This document shows positions 21,801-33,800 of a DNA stretch of 64,000 nucleotides, piece by piece. The position numbers and the translations under genes are program-made. Origin of the DNA: Dipteris shenzhenensis (lineage: Eukaryota > Polypodiophyta > Polypodiopsida > Gleicheniales); NCBI GenBank assembly GCA_047967505.1, contig CM106538.1; one strand, 5' to 3'. Every line of letters begins with the position of its first letter. The stretch's first letter is position 1. A model generated the notes under the pieces. The model saw nothing but the letters and a program-made list of their open reading frames with translations. It ran no database searches and had not been told where the DNA came from.

Positions 21801-24800
21801 TTTTGAGCTGCTGTTTTGTTAAAACTTCCAACCCCAGACTAGGGTCCTGTTACAGCAAAGGCGACTATGGGTCAATGCTCTGGGCTGGCTTTTGAGCCAC
21901 TGTTTTGCTAAAACTCCCAACTGCAAACGATGCTCTAGGCTGGCTTTTGAGCTGCTATTTTGCTAAAACTCCCAACCCCAAACTAGAGCCCTGTTACAGC
22001 AAAGGCAACTATGTGTCCATCCTCTAAGCTGGCCTTTGAGCTACTATTTTGCTAAAACTCCCAACCCCGGACTAGGGCCCTATTCCAGCAAACAAGACTA
22101 TGGGTTGATGATCTCAGCTGGCCTTTGAGGTGCTATTCATATAAAACTGCCAACCCCTAACTACGGCCCTGTTACAGCAACGGCGACTATGGGTCGATGA
22201 ACCCTACAAACAGAAGCCACTCCCACACTCAATTCATCGTGCATCGGGTCACCTCCCATCTTCACCCGTGGCATTCAATTGCTTGAGTCTTACCTGGGTT
22301 GAGCAATGAGCATGAGGGAGACAAGAAGAAGCAAAAGATCTTGCTCTAATACCATTGTTGGATGCGAAGAGCAATAGAAGGACGCTGGAATGCAAGGAGG
22401 AGACAACAAGCAAAACGAACTGAAGTGTACTTGCAAATGGATAGTGTGAAAGTACAAGAGATGGCCAATATAAGACCCAAAGTCAACCAAAGTCTACTTA
22501 GGACTAAAATGTCCTAAGTGTACTAGATGTCCCAATAGGACTTGTGTCCTAGGACTAAGCGTCCTAACTAACCTACAAGGCCATACCAGGGCTAAGTGTC
22601 AAAAAGAGCGACAGCAAAGAAGAGGCAGAAACATGCATGGGAGCGACAAGCAAGCTAGGCCAGAAGCGGGCAAGGTTTCATGGAATCACGTGCACAGGAA
22701 GGCCGAGGAAATAGTTGGATATGCAATAGGGACCAAAGAGTGGTGAAAAGGCCTGGAAGGCGGAATCTATCCTAAAATAGGGTAAAAGGCCAGCTGCACA
22801 GAACAGCAAAATCCAAGTATCCTAGAGAAGGCCTTCAATTTGGAATTTTCGAGCACCCTAAGGAAGGCCTTCTGCCTAAAATTTCCATCCGCTATGTTTG
22901 TGCTTGAACAGTGAACGGTCGTCCTAATGGGGTGATCCCCCATGTGAATGTGCCCTTGAACTCCTTCAATCGTCAAGAGATGAAAACCCCAAGCCCTTGT
23001 TACCACAACGGAAAGTTGGATCAGAACAATATATTAAAAGGGTGATCCACCCATCATATACCCCCTGTAACGGCATCAAGACCTTCGATTCACCCAACTT
23101 AAGCAATCTAAACTCCGTGCACCATTTATTGCAAAAGACAAGGGAAAAGAGCTTATTTCAGCTTGTTTTTCGACATAGACGAAGCGGGAGATGGATTAGT
23201 ACCATTAACTCTACAAGATTTGAGTTTTGTTGTAGAATAACCTCTGTTTTGAAATTACAATAAGTCAATTTCTAGTTACTAGTAAAAAGAAAGAACGGAA
23301 GGGGAAGGGATGTGTAGCAAAAGTGGTATTTTTGTAGCCTTTTTATTAGCCTTGTACTTTGTACTTTGTACTTTAGGCTCTAGATTGATACCATGTGGCA
23401 GTGTGGGGTTACCATCCCATAAATAAAGTTGTAATTTGGCATGCCCTACTTCCTCTAAGAGGCATGCCCCCCCGCCAAAATGGAATTCTACCAGGGCTTC
23501 TAAGCTCAAGCTGAATTCTAAGATGAAATTAACCATCTTCTGTCCTTGTGCAGCCCCTCACAAGACCTGTTGTAAGTCCAGCCCCTGACTTACTCTCTCA
23601 ACCTCTCTTACTCTGCTCTAAAAGGTACTTCTATGCTTCCTTCAACATTGTACTTTCTGCAATGTACATTCCAGCAAGTGTATTTCAGATTCTAAGGAAT
23701 GGATCTACCCTATTTCCTTTCCCAAGCTATTCTAAAGGTGATTAGGCTAGCCTAGAGCTGTCATTTGAGTTAAATAGGCTGAGAAATAGCTCTATTTAGT
23801 AGCAACCTTGTTTCAGTGGCATCAGAGCACCTTTTTGGGAATTTTATGGGTAAATTCTTGTCCAATCATTCTGAAAATTGGAGCATGAAATCTTGAGACG
23901 TGGGCCTACCTCTCTGCAAAATTCCATCGCCGTGAGTTTTTCAATCATTCTCTGCCACGTGTCAGGCTGTTAGAGAGCCAAAAATTCAAATTTTTCAGAA
24001 TTGCAAATTTTCTACATATTCCTGAGTGCAATGACCTCCTGAATGCTATCTGGACATTTTCTGCACCAAATCTGGATTTTTCTGCATAATCAATTTTGCT
24101 TCAGCAGATTACAGCACTGTACTAAGTTTCATTGGGATTTGAGGTCATTTGCCCTAATTTCTACCTCGAAATTGGTTCCAGCAGAAGCTTTTCTGAAAAA
24201 TCAGCAGTTATAGACTATAGTCTCCCTAAAATTTGGGGCTTTCATGTTTTTCCCGCATATATGGAGTCACCCCAGCTGATTACAGTCCTGTACCAAGTTT
24301 GGTACTGATCAGATGCCATTTGCCCCTACTTCTGCCTTGAAATTGGTTCCAGCAGGTGCATTTTGTATTGTCAGAAGTTACAATTTCTCTAAAATTTGGG
24401 GCTTTTGAGTTTTTCCAGCTAATCTGACCTCTTCTATTCCATTATACCTAATCTGAACATCTGGTTGGGAATTGAGCTCCAAATTGGGTCAAACTGTGAA
24501 TCTGCTGTGTCAGCAGTGAATCTACTGCTAGCATTGGCATTATATTCTGCATACTGTTATTTGATACCCAAAATAGTGTATCTGTACTACACAATGACAT
24601 TGACACTTATCAATACATTTTCAGTGGTTTGGGATACTAAAATGCCTAACAAGAGGACTGGAAGTCAAGGCAGGAAGCATCCTGTGGGTGATCCTGATCC
24701 TAACACTGATACTGAAGCTGAGCGTGATGCTATAAGGTCTGGAGGAATGGCCATTCTTGACGTTGGCCACATTGATGGTGATCAGGGTGAAGGAGCTGAT

Positions 24801-27800
24801 TTCAATGATGCTCATGATGATACACAGGGGGTCTTGGAAACCTCTCCTCGTGTGCAAATGCTTTTCAGTCAGGAGCAGGTTATAAAAAGCTGTATGGCCC
24901 CTATGCTGCAGATATTCAAAGACTTGACTAACGAAATCAGGATGAACAACCAAAGGCTGGACCAGAGATTCCAGAACTTATCTTCAACCATGAATAAAGG
25001 GTTTGACCAACTCAAAAGGAGCCAAATTCAAGAGGGAAAGAGACCTATGGAGGCTACTCTTGAAACAAGTCCTGATTCTGATGATGAATTTAAGCATATG
25101 ACCAAGGTGAAGGATTTATGGCATCAGCTAGAAGAGCTTACCATAGGAATGATGGGGTTGCATCCAAAGCAAAGGACCTTCCACAAGGGACAGCTCAGAA
25201 AAGTCAAGCCCTGAAACTGAAGCTTTACACCAGAGATTTAATGAATATAGGAGTCTCCCTGCTGACCTCAGGTCAATTCTCAGATTCCAGCGATATGTGC
25301 AAAACTGTGAGACCCTCAGAAACCAAAGGGGGATTACTACAGAGCAGTGAGGTTAAGGATAAGACTAGCATTTCCAAGTTTAAAGGGGAGACAGGTTCAC
25401 CCAATGAATTGGAAGAATTGATCAGTAAATTGGAAGACTATTTTATATTATATCCTGAAGGGGATCAGGGTAAAGCAAGATTTGTTGTGCTTCATCTTGA
25501 GGATTATGCCCACACATGGTGGAGGCATACCTAAAAGACCGGCGGCTTGAGAGCATAGGAAGTATCCCATGGCCTCTGCCATAAAGATGAAAAGGAAGAG
25601 GGCAAGAGGTCAGCCCTATCAGACCGAACGCATGCCTCTCTCAAAATCCAAGAGAAGGATAGAGAGAGGTTGAGACTCCTCTCCGGTCCAATCCACTGCC
25701 TCACAGAAGGTAAAAATGTTATCCAGGATGCTACGCTCTTGGAAAAAACCAGTCTGTGTGTCGTGGATGATATCCGGAAGGTGAGGTCTCAACCACAAAC
25801 TCAAGACCTTGGCCAAGATCTTGTATGCGGTATCCATTAGTGTGATCAGCCTCCACTGCCGAATGTCCGTCCTGTCCCCCTCTTTCGGGAACAAGCATCC
25901 AGCCGCAGCCTAGGGACTGTGGAAGAGAGCGTGTGTCAAAAATCTCCTGGCACGTCTGAAAGAATGCAGTGCGGACATGCTTCCAGAAGAAATGAAAGAA
26001 AGTCGCTCAAGCTTGGGGAGACCACTGCTGGAACCTGCTCCCACACTGCCTCTCTGGCCACAAGAGAAACAGGGGTCTCCGCCTCTGTCTGGAACAACTG
26101 CCTGTAGAAGTCCGTGGTCATCTCTAGAATCTCCTGGGGGTCCATATGCATCTGACCATGTGCGTCCCTCAGTCGCTACAGCTGCGTACCTTCTGAGCGT
26201 GGCTCGGTGGCCTAGAAGAACTGCCGAGTCATCATGTCCCCCTGCTCCACCCATATGGCACAGGAAGAGTAGTATGAGAAATCAGCCCTCCGCACCTCCA
26301 TATCCTGCTAGATCAATCATGTGGCCTCATATCTCCTGCTGAGCCACTGTGAGCCAGGCTCCTGCTCTCTAAGGCACTCTTTGGAAGCCAAATCCCGCAA
26401 GGCTCTCCCTCTCCTACAGGGCAAGCCTCCTCCTGAGCGCCTGGGACTGAAGCTCTGCGTATTCCTATGGACCGCCTTTGCGACCAAGCTGCCCAGCCCG
26501 CACGGGTCCTCCCTCTGGCCACTACCAGATCACTGCAATGGAGTGATGGACCTGTGCCTCCTGAAGCATGCTTTCTGGGATGTGAATCCCCTTCTCGGGG
26601 AGATATGGGCGGGGTTGCTCTAGGTGAAGTATGATCGGAGAGTGATCCAACATCGTGGTGCCTGCTAAGATGCCAATAGCCCAATCCCCAACATAAAAAT
26701 GGTCCAAGCGCTCCAGCAAGCCATCATGTCTCCCTTGCCAAAAAGAAAAATGTAGGCTGCCTGGAGTCCTCGTGAACTGTGCCTCTATCCAAGGGTCTCT
26801 GTCGCTATTCGCAAAAACAAACTGCTCCTAGGTACTCGTCTCTACTGCTGGCATCTCTGAGAATGAGGTCCCCCCATGTTTATCCTCCACCGGTGCTGTC
26901 TACATGCTGGTGCATACACGTTTAGGATCCCTATCCTAAGGCCTCCACAATGAAGGCCCATCCACACTGCCCTGCCTGCGATCAGTTCACCCTGGTTGAA
27001 GACCTCAAAAGCCACTGCCTGCGAGTCCGAGATACAAACCCCATCGCTCCTACCAATTGTTGGGGACCAAACCTCGGACCCCCTTCCTGGGAGGAGGTGG
27101 TGGCTGTGAACACTCCCTGGATCAAGAGGAGGTCCATTGACCTCGCTGCAACTCCTGCGAAGAATCAAGTACTAAGGCTGACTATTGTTAGAAATGACCC
27201 AACAAAGGGTACGCACAGTGGAAGACTGATAGTAATGCCCAGAAGCTCACACAGTGTGGTGTGGGGTGTGGAATCACAAACTTCTTCAACTTATGTGCAT
27301 AGAATAGATGTGCAGACTCATCAATAGACAATGAACCAACCAGATAGAGAAACCACCAAAATAATATATTTCCGTTCAAAGCTATGGACAATACAAAAGA
27401 GATCGATCCAAAGTCCCACCAATGGTGTGGTCCTCTTCTCTTACCACAACGTCCATAAAGGCTTAAATGCAAAATATCAAGTACATACCAGACTGTTGTA
27501 CTGTCTGTGTGTTTGCTCTGAAAGCAAACCATGTACCTCATCGAGGCACCTACCAAGAGCCTGTGTAATCCTGGACTGTCCCCTCCTGACCATGAGACCC
27601 CAGGGCCTCCATGGAATCCACCCTCGTGTTAGTGTCAACAACCATGCACCTGGAAGGTACCAAGCGCTCCATGCTGTCCTTCACCTTCACAAAGGCATCT
27701 GACTCCTCGTCGACCCACATCTCTATGTCAGACATCCTCACTGTGGTTTCTTGGTCAACATATATGACCTCGGTAACACTCGGTGATGTCACCAGGAACA

Positions 27801-30800
27801 ACTCTTTGATTACCACATTTGCTTTGGCCTCTCCCTCTGAATCTGAGTCTGACTCCTATTTGTTTTTTCAATCCACCTTTTTCTTTTTGCAGACTGCAAT
27901 CCTTTGCAAAATGTCCTCGCGTATCACAGTAGAAGCACTTCTTCTGCTTCCTCTTCGAAGTCTCCTCGTCGTCAGAGTCGTCTTTCTTGGACTTGCCACC
28001 ATTAGACTTGCCCTTTCCTTTGCCGACATAATCCTTCGCCAGCATCACCTTGTCGTCTTTGTCGTCGTCATAGAGCTTCTCCCAAGCTTCCTCCTATAGC
28101 AGTAATGGACCCAAGTCCTCAAACATTAGAGGTTTGGTCCTCTGTCCTGCTGTCACGGTCGTAACAAAGCTCTTGAGACTCCGAGGTAGTCTCCTCAGTA
28201 CCATCAAGGCCAAATGGCATGAGTCTGTCTTCTCCGAACCAAACTCAATTTTTAGTAGGCCAAAACTCTGAACGCAGCTGACTGAACCTAAGTCACCCTC
28301 CTCGCAAGAGCACAATCCTCCAGTCGTGGACGTCAATTCCCAAGAGCATATGAATCAGGGTCGTCCTTTAGCAAGGTCCCTGCCTTTACGCTCCCACACC
28401 TGTGAGCCTCCTACTTGGGCTCTGATACCATGTTAGAAATGACCCAACAGAGGGTACGCACAACGGAAGACTGATAGTAATGCCCAGGAGCTCACACAGT
28501 TTGGTGTGGGGTGTGGAATCACAAACTTCTTCAACTTATGTGCATAGAATAGATGTGCAAACTCATCAATAGACAATGAACCAACCAGATAGAGAAACCT
28601 CCAAAATAATATATTTCCGTCCAAAGCTATGGACACAATACAAAAGAGATCGATCCATAGTCCCACCAATGGTGTGGTCCTCTTCTCTTACCACAAGATC
28701 CTTCTCCTATCTGCCAATTATCTCTAGACTCAAGCCCGCATGCTCCACCTCGAGCGTCTATAGACTTTCCATCTAGAATGATCTTCTCAACCTTGCTGCC
28801 TTGAGTGTCAGCCTAGGTAGGCAGCCCTCTGTGAGCTAAGTCTGCAGCTCCTCAGCCCAGTTCACCTCCTGATCATAGGCCCAACTGGTGCTGCTCTGCT
28901 GCTCCTTCCTGCTCCCTGAAGTGCTGCTCTAGAAGATGAGATATGAGAGCACAAAGGCCCTCCTTATATAGGGCACAAGGCCCTCCAGAATCAACCGACC
29001 AGCCAGCCCTAATTGGGCCGACTGGCTGGTCTGTAGCAGCCCTAACCAACCGACCAGATGGTTGGCTGGTTGGCTGCCTATCCAGCCCTATTTAGAGTCC
29101 TTTGCCAGCCCTTTGTTCCATGCAGGGCCCAGCCCCTTTGGACTGCTTACCCTGCCAGCCCTGTTTGCAGGTCATAGACCTGCCCAATACCTGCTGCAAC
29201 AGTGCAACTCCATGTTGCTACTGATCCGCCTCTGCTCAGCCCTTGTCTGGACCCTGGCGCACCCTGCACACCTTCCGTACACTGCCCGCAGCAGCCCGTA
29301 CTGATCTGTACAGTGGCTGTACCCTTGCTGAAGTCATCCGCCATGTGCAGGGCCTGTTTGTACCATCTGTCGCCCTCTCTCTGGGCATACCTTGCCCTAG
29401 GTCTCCCTCCCCCATGCTCTCCTCATTTGGGGGCTTACAGATGGGGAGGTGACCTTTCCAACAACTATGTGCACGCTCGTGGAATATGTGCACGCTCCAA
29501 CTCACCATTGTCCAGCTCATGAGGAATATGTCAAAGAGAACAAAGCTTGCCTATGGGTGGGAGCTTGTTCTAGGAAACTTCTGCAATTTTGAAGGGGGTT
29601 TGGAGGGAGAGTAGTCTGTGTACGTGCGCCTACAGATCAAATTAGCCACCGGCTCTACTCCCACCTTCCAAGCCCACTGCATCATAAAGGAAAAATCTGC
29701 CCCTAACTCCTCTGCACACTGCTGTAGCATCCAGTGCTGCTGGGTCTGCTGGCAGACAGATCACTCCTACTGCCAAACCTGAGCCTGGCGTGAAACCAAG
29801 ATGGAAGAAGGCCGACGAGCCATAGGCAAGCCACAGGTCTAGGCCATATGGCCCCATCCACTCATCCATCATGCGGGACAGCTGCTCCTCTATCATGTCA
29901 AACATCTCCGGTGTCCATCTCTCCTCTCCTGTAGAGGCAAGCTCCATACCCCAAAAAGGATGAGTGCGGGATCCGATCACATTGAATGATCTCCCCTTAC
30001 GGGGCTGCAGAATCAAAACTGTAAGCTCAAGAGCCAAAGGGTAGGAATCTGGAATAGCTAGGTAGTTCCAAGGCCCCAAACGCCTGAACTCTCGCGGCAA
30101 AGGTGGAGCTCCCGCTTGGGGGGGGGGGGGGGGGGGCTTGGTTGGGGGTTGAACCCTTGCCCATGCCGGGGGGCTCAAGGGGCATTTGGAGGAGGAGGGG
30201 ACCTAAATTGAGGCGGATCAGAAGCAGCATGGAGGGGAGGAAAAGGCGGGGGGGGGGGGGGGGGTTTAGACAGGGGGCCTAGAGGACGATGGGGAGGGGG
30301 GAGGAAGGGGAGAAGGATCCAGAGGGGGCGGAGGGGGGGAAGGCTATACTGAAGAGGAGGGTGCATGCTTCTGTCTCTTTCAGTTCAGCTTCCTCTTCAC
30401 TCCAACATGGCGACTTTGTTCGAGAAACAAGACTACAATTCCAGTGTTGCCCACATTCCCGGTTGACCAGCAGTTGGATGGGCTCAATTATGGTGTCTGG
30501 CAAGTGATGATGGAGTCTGTATTACAGTCATAGGATCTAGCAAATTTCATCTTGATAGGTGTTGCCAGACCAGATCCCCTTGCAAATGAGTTGACTTGGG
30601 AGGAATTGGTCCCAATTGTGCTTGATTAGGAGGAGCGCTTTGTAGATCGGACCTTTGAGAGTCAGCCTGAGGCTTTCACAGCTAACCAAAAAGATAAAAA
30701 ACAGTTGACAATTGAGGAGCGAGAAGCACTCAAGGCATCCCGTACGTGTAACCGACGTGGCCACAAAGGTCATTATTGGCGGTAGTGTCCCCAAAGGAAC

Positions 30801-33800
30801 GTTGAGGGGCCCAGTAACTAGTTGGCCAGTAGTGTCACTGCTGCGACGACATATACTCCAGCCTTCTAGTAGCACAGGGCAGGCACTGCCAACAATCTTT
30901 TTGGATCCCGATGGAGGATTGCTTGCTTGTTTGTGGCGGCGAGACCTCCCAATCAGGTGCAAGGGAAAGGGAGTCATTTATCGAGGCAGGCTTTCAGGCA
31001 AGACCTCGTGCCACGAGGAGTTGTTCCCGCTGACTCAAGTGGCTGTATGTTACCTGGCAGACCCAGAGGGGGTCTCCTATAGTTCTGCTGCAGCTATTGT
31101 TTGATGACACTAGAATCCGGATGGGTCAACAGAGTGCCAGTGCGGGAATCCAGACATAATTGATTGATCCTTGTGAGCAATTATCACCTTCCTCTTTCCT
31201 ACAAGAATCTCTTGATAGAGAGTTCTCCTTTGGAAATGAGATGAGAAATAAGTCCATCCAAAAGCAAGGCATGGTGAGCAAGTAGTCGCCCATTGCAGCA
31301 GTCAGGTGATGGGGGGGCAGCAGGTTCCACCAGCGGCTGCACTGGTAGCCATTTGGCGGGACATCATCTTCACTTTGCACGCCTACTGGGAGCGTGGAGT
31401 CCCTGGCTCACGAGGTACCGCCAAGCGGTGGGAGCATTTCTACAAGACTTGGCCTGCAAGCTTATTTTACACCTTTTCGGCAGGAGATATCAGCTGGATG
31501 TACAGGCCACCGTCCTGGCTGCTAGCTCCTATTCCAGATAGTCCCTAGGCAATGAGCTGGGATTGCCGACAGGCTGGTCTTGGACAGCCAGACTTTTCTC
31601 CTTGTATTTACCATCATCAGCCTTTTTTTGGCAGCTGATTTGTATGGGGTTTTCCAAGCATTAATAGAAGTTTCCTTCCTTTGCCAAAAAAAAAAAAAAC
31701 ATGTGGTCCTTGCATTGCTGAAGTAGGGCTGTCATGTGAGCCAGATCATCAATAGCTTGCCAGTTAGTAATGGCTCCATCCAAAACAGTGGAGGGAACAT
31801 GTTATACCCATACATGGCCTCAAATGGGCTCAACCCAATAGAGGTGTGTTTAGTGCTGTTATAAAAAAAACTCAGCCAAGTGTAACCATCTGTCCCATGT
31901 GGTCTAGGGTGTAAAAACAGAAATGCCTAAGATACTCCTCCAGCCACATGTTGACCCTTCCGACTGGCCATCAGTTTGTGGGTGGCCAGCAGTGCTTAGA
32001 GTGAGGAGTGTCCCCATTGCTTTGAACACTTCTTGCCAAAATTGGTCCATGAATTTGGTGTCCCTGTTACTTACTATTTCCTGTGGCAGACCATGCAATT
32101 TGAACACATATTCCATGAACTGAGCTGCCACCAACTCGAAAATGCAAGCAGCAGCTCCAAAACAGATTGAAAAGGCCTCCAAAGAGATGGAGCTCCTAAG
32201 GACTAATTGTTCCTAAATACAAAGAAGAGTGAGTTTTTCAAGATAGAGATAGAGGTTGACCCCCAAAAAAAAGTCAAGGATATATTCAAATGACTAATAC
32301 TTAAAAACATACATGAGTTGAAACACTATAGATATCATCTATGGCCGATCTTTACCCACTTCAATAACACATTGGGGTGCTGCTGATAAGTTTGTTGAGA
32401 ATATGTTACAGGTTATTGAGCAGGTGAAGGATTACCAATCCAAGGAGCCAAGAGTTGCATTGAGATTACCACATAACTGGCGAATGAAGAATGTCTTTCA
32501 TGAGAGCATGAAGAGATGTTGACACTTACAAAGAGATATTAAATAGATACCGTGGTGGTACTTCTGCATTTTTTGACATTCAGCATCAAGGAGAACTAGA
32601 ACTTTCTTTCTGCTTAGCAGCAAAAGCCTCAGGCTGACTGTCATAGGTACAACCTACAAATCTCTCCTCCTGGTCGAGCCCCATCGGGACCAGTTCCTCC
32701 CACATCAATGTATTCCTCCTTCCACTGGTTATCAAGGACGAATAGAATGCAACGTACTGACAAGATAGCTGGGACAGCAATGTTAATGGCCATGTGCTCG
32801 GATGATATCTGTTTCCCCACCTGAAGGATCTCTTGCTGAAATTCCTGTAGCTTGATGATCTGCTCCCACATCGATGAAGACTGCTTGGGATCCAACAATC
32901 TCATCTAGACTTCCAGGGAGACCCTCTTCATGGGAGAGGTTCGATTGTACAAGGATGCCAAATGCCAAATGCTACCAGATACTCTTGGCCACCGTCATAT
33001 GATTTACGTGATTAATCACCTGAGGAGTATAGTTAGGAAATGTAATCGACCTGACCCTTGCATTGACACGGTCACACAGCTGTGAGACAGGGTCTCGGCC
33101 TCCTTCTACTGCAGGATCCCTAGGTTGGACGCAACTCCCACTAATATGAAGTCTGCCAGATCATACGGCTGTAGCACAGACTGCATCATGACCCGCCAGA
33201 CACTGTAATTGAGACCATCGAAGTGACAGTCGACCGGGAAGGTGGACAAAACTGGAATTTCTGCCCTGACGCAGCCCTCTAGGGGCCTCTACATCCTCTG
33301 GCCGACTGGCCTGCCCAGCCTCCTACCCTGGCATGGACTGCCACGTAGCGGGCTGACCCGTGGCAACCAGCACACCTGGCCTCCACAATGGGCAAGTCTG
33401 CCCTCAGTCCTACCCTACTCTACGCTCAAAAGGGGGGGGGGGGCGCGGGCACACCCACAACAAAGGCCCTCACTCAGCCTACCCTAACCCCTCATAGGGT
33501 GGGCACACCCACAAGCAAGGCCCTCTCTCTCTCTACAATATGACATTAGGAGATGTTCACCTCCAATAGCTCTCACACATACAAATCGACACACCCACAC
33601 ATACTTGTATTAAAAATGGCAGCGGAAGATGCAAACAAACTGAAACTACAGAACCACACAGAGAACACTAGAGACAACAAGATGTGCCACAAACAGATCT
33701 GCTGTAACTCAGCCCATAAACCAGGGCAGCAACTGAAATACAAAGTATCCTGAACAGGATGAGAAACAGGAGCTGCAGAAGGGGCTGAACTGAAGCAGAG

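Larger units (their letters stand above)
27186..29463 (-). mobile_element. Gag-only copia element inserted in a LINE
   Basis: It is flanked by ACTAT on both sides. Minus-strand order: 5' LTR (29463-28431), primer binding site (28430-28417), gag, a short unknown tail, and a 3' LTR reduced to its last 263 bp. There is no protease, integrase or RT. Since an element needs U3 at the 3' end to replicate, the loss of the 3' LTR start most likely happened after insertion, by one deletion reaching from the coding region into the LTR. Confidence 0.78.

Noticed and set aside
21753-22200. CRISPR-like array
   Set aside because: The repeats are contiguous 88-bp minisatellite units without spacers, in a plant retrotransposon context.
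28417-28430. tRNA gene at the TGGTATCAGAGC sites
   Set aside because: The match is only the 12-14 bases complementary to a tRNA 3' end, next to LTR termini. No tRNA cloverleaf surrounds it.
30289-30507. Plus-strand frame across the G tracts
   Set aside because: Gly/Glu-rich translation of simple sequence. The following copia gag is in another frame.
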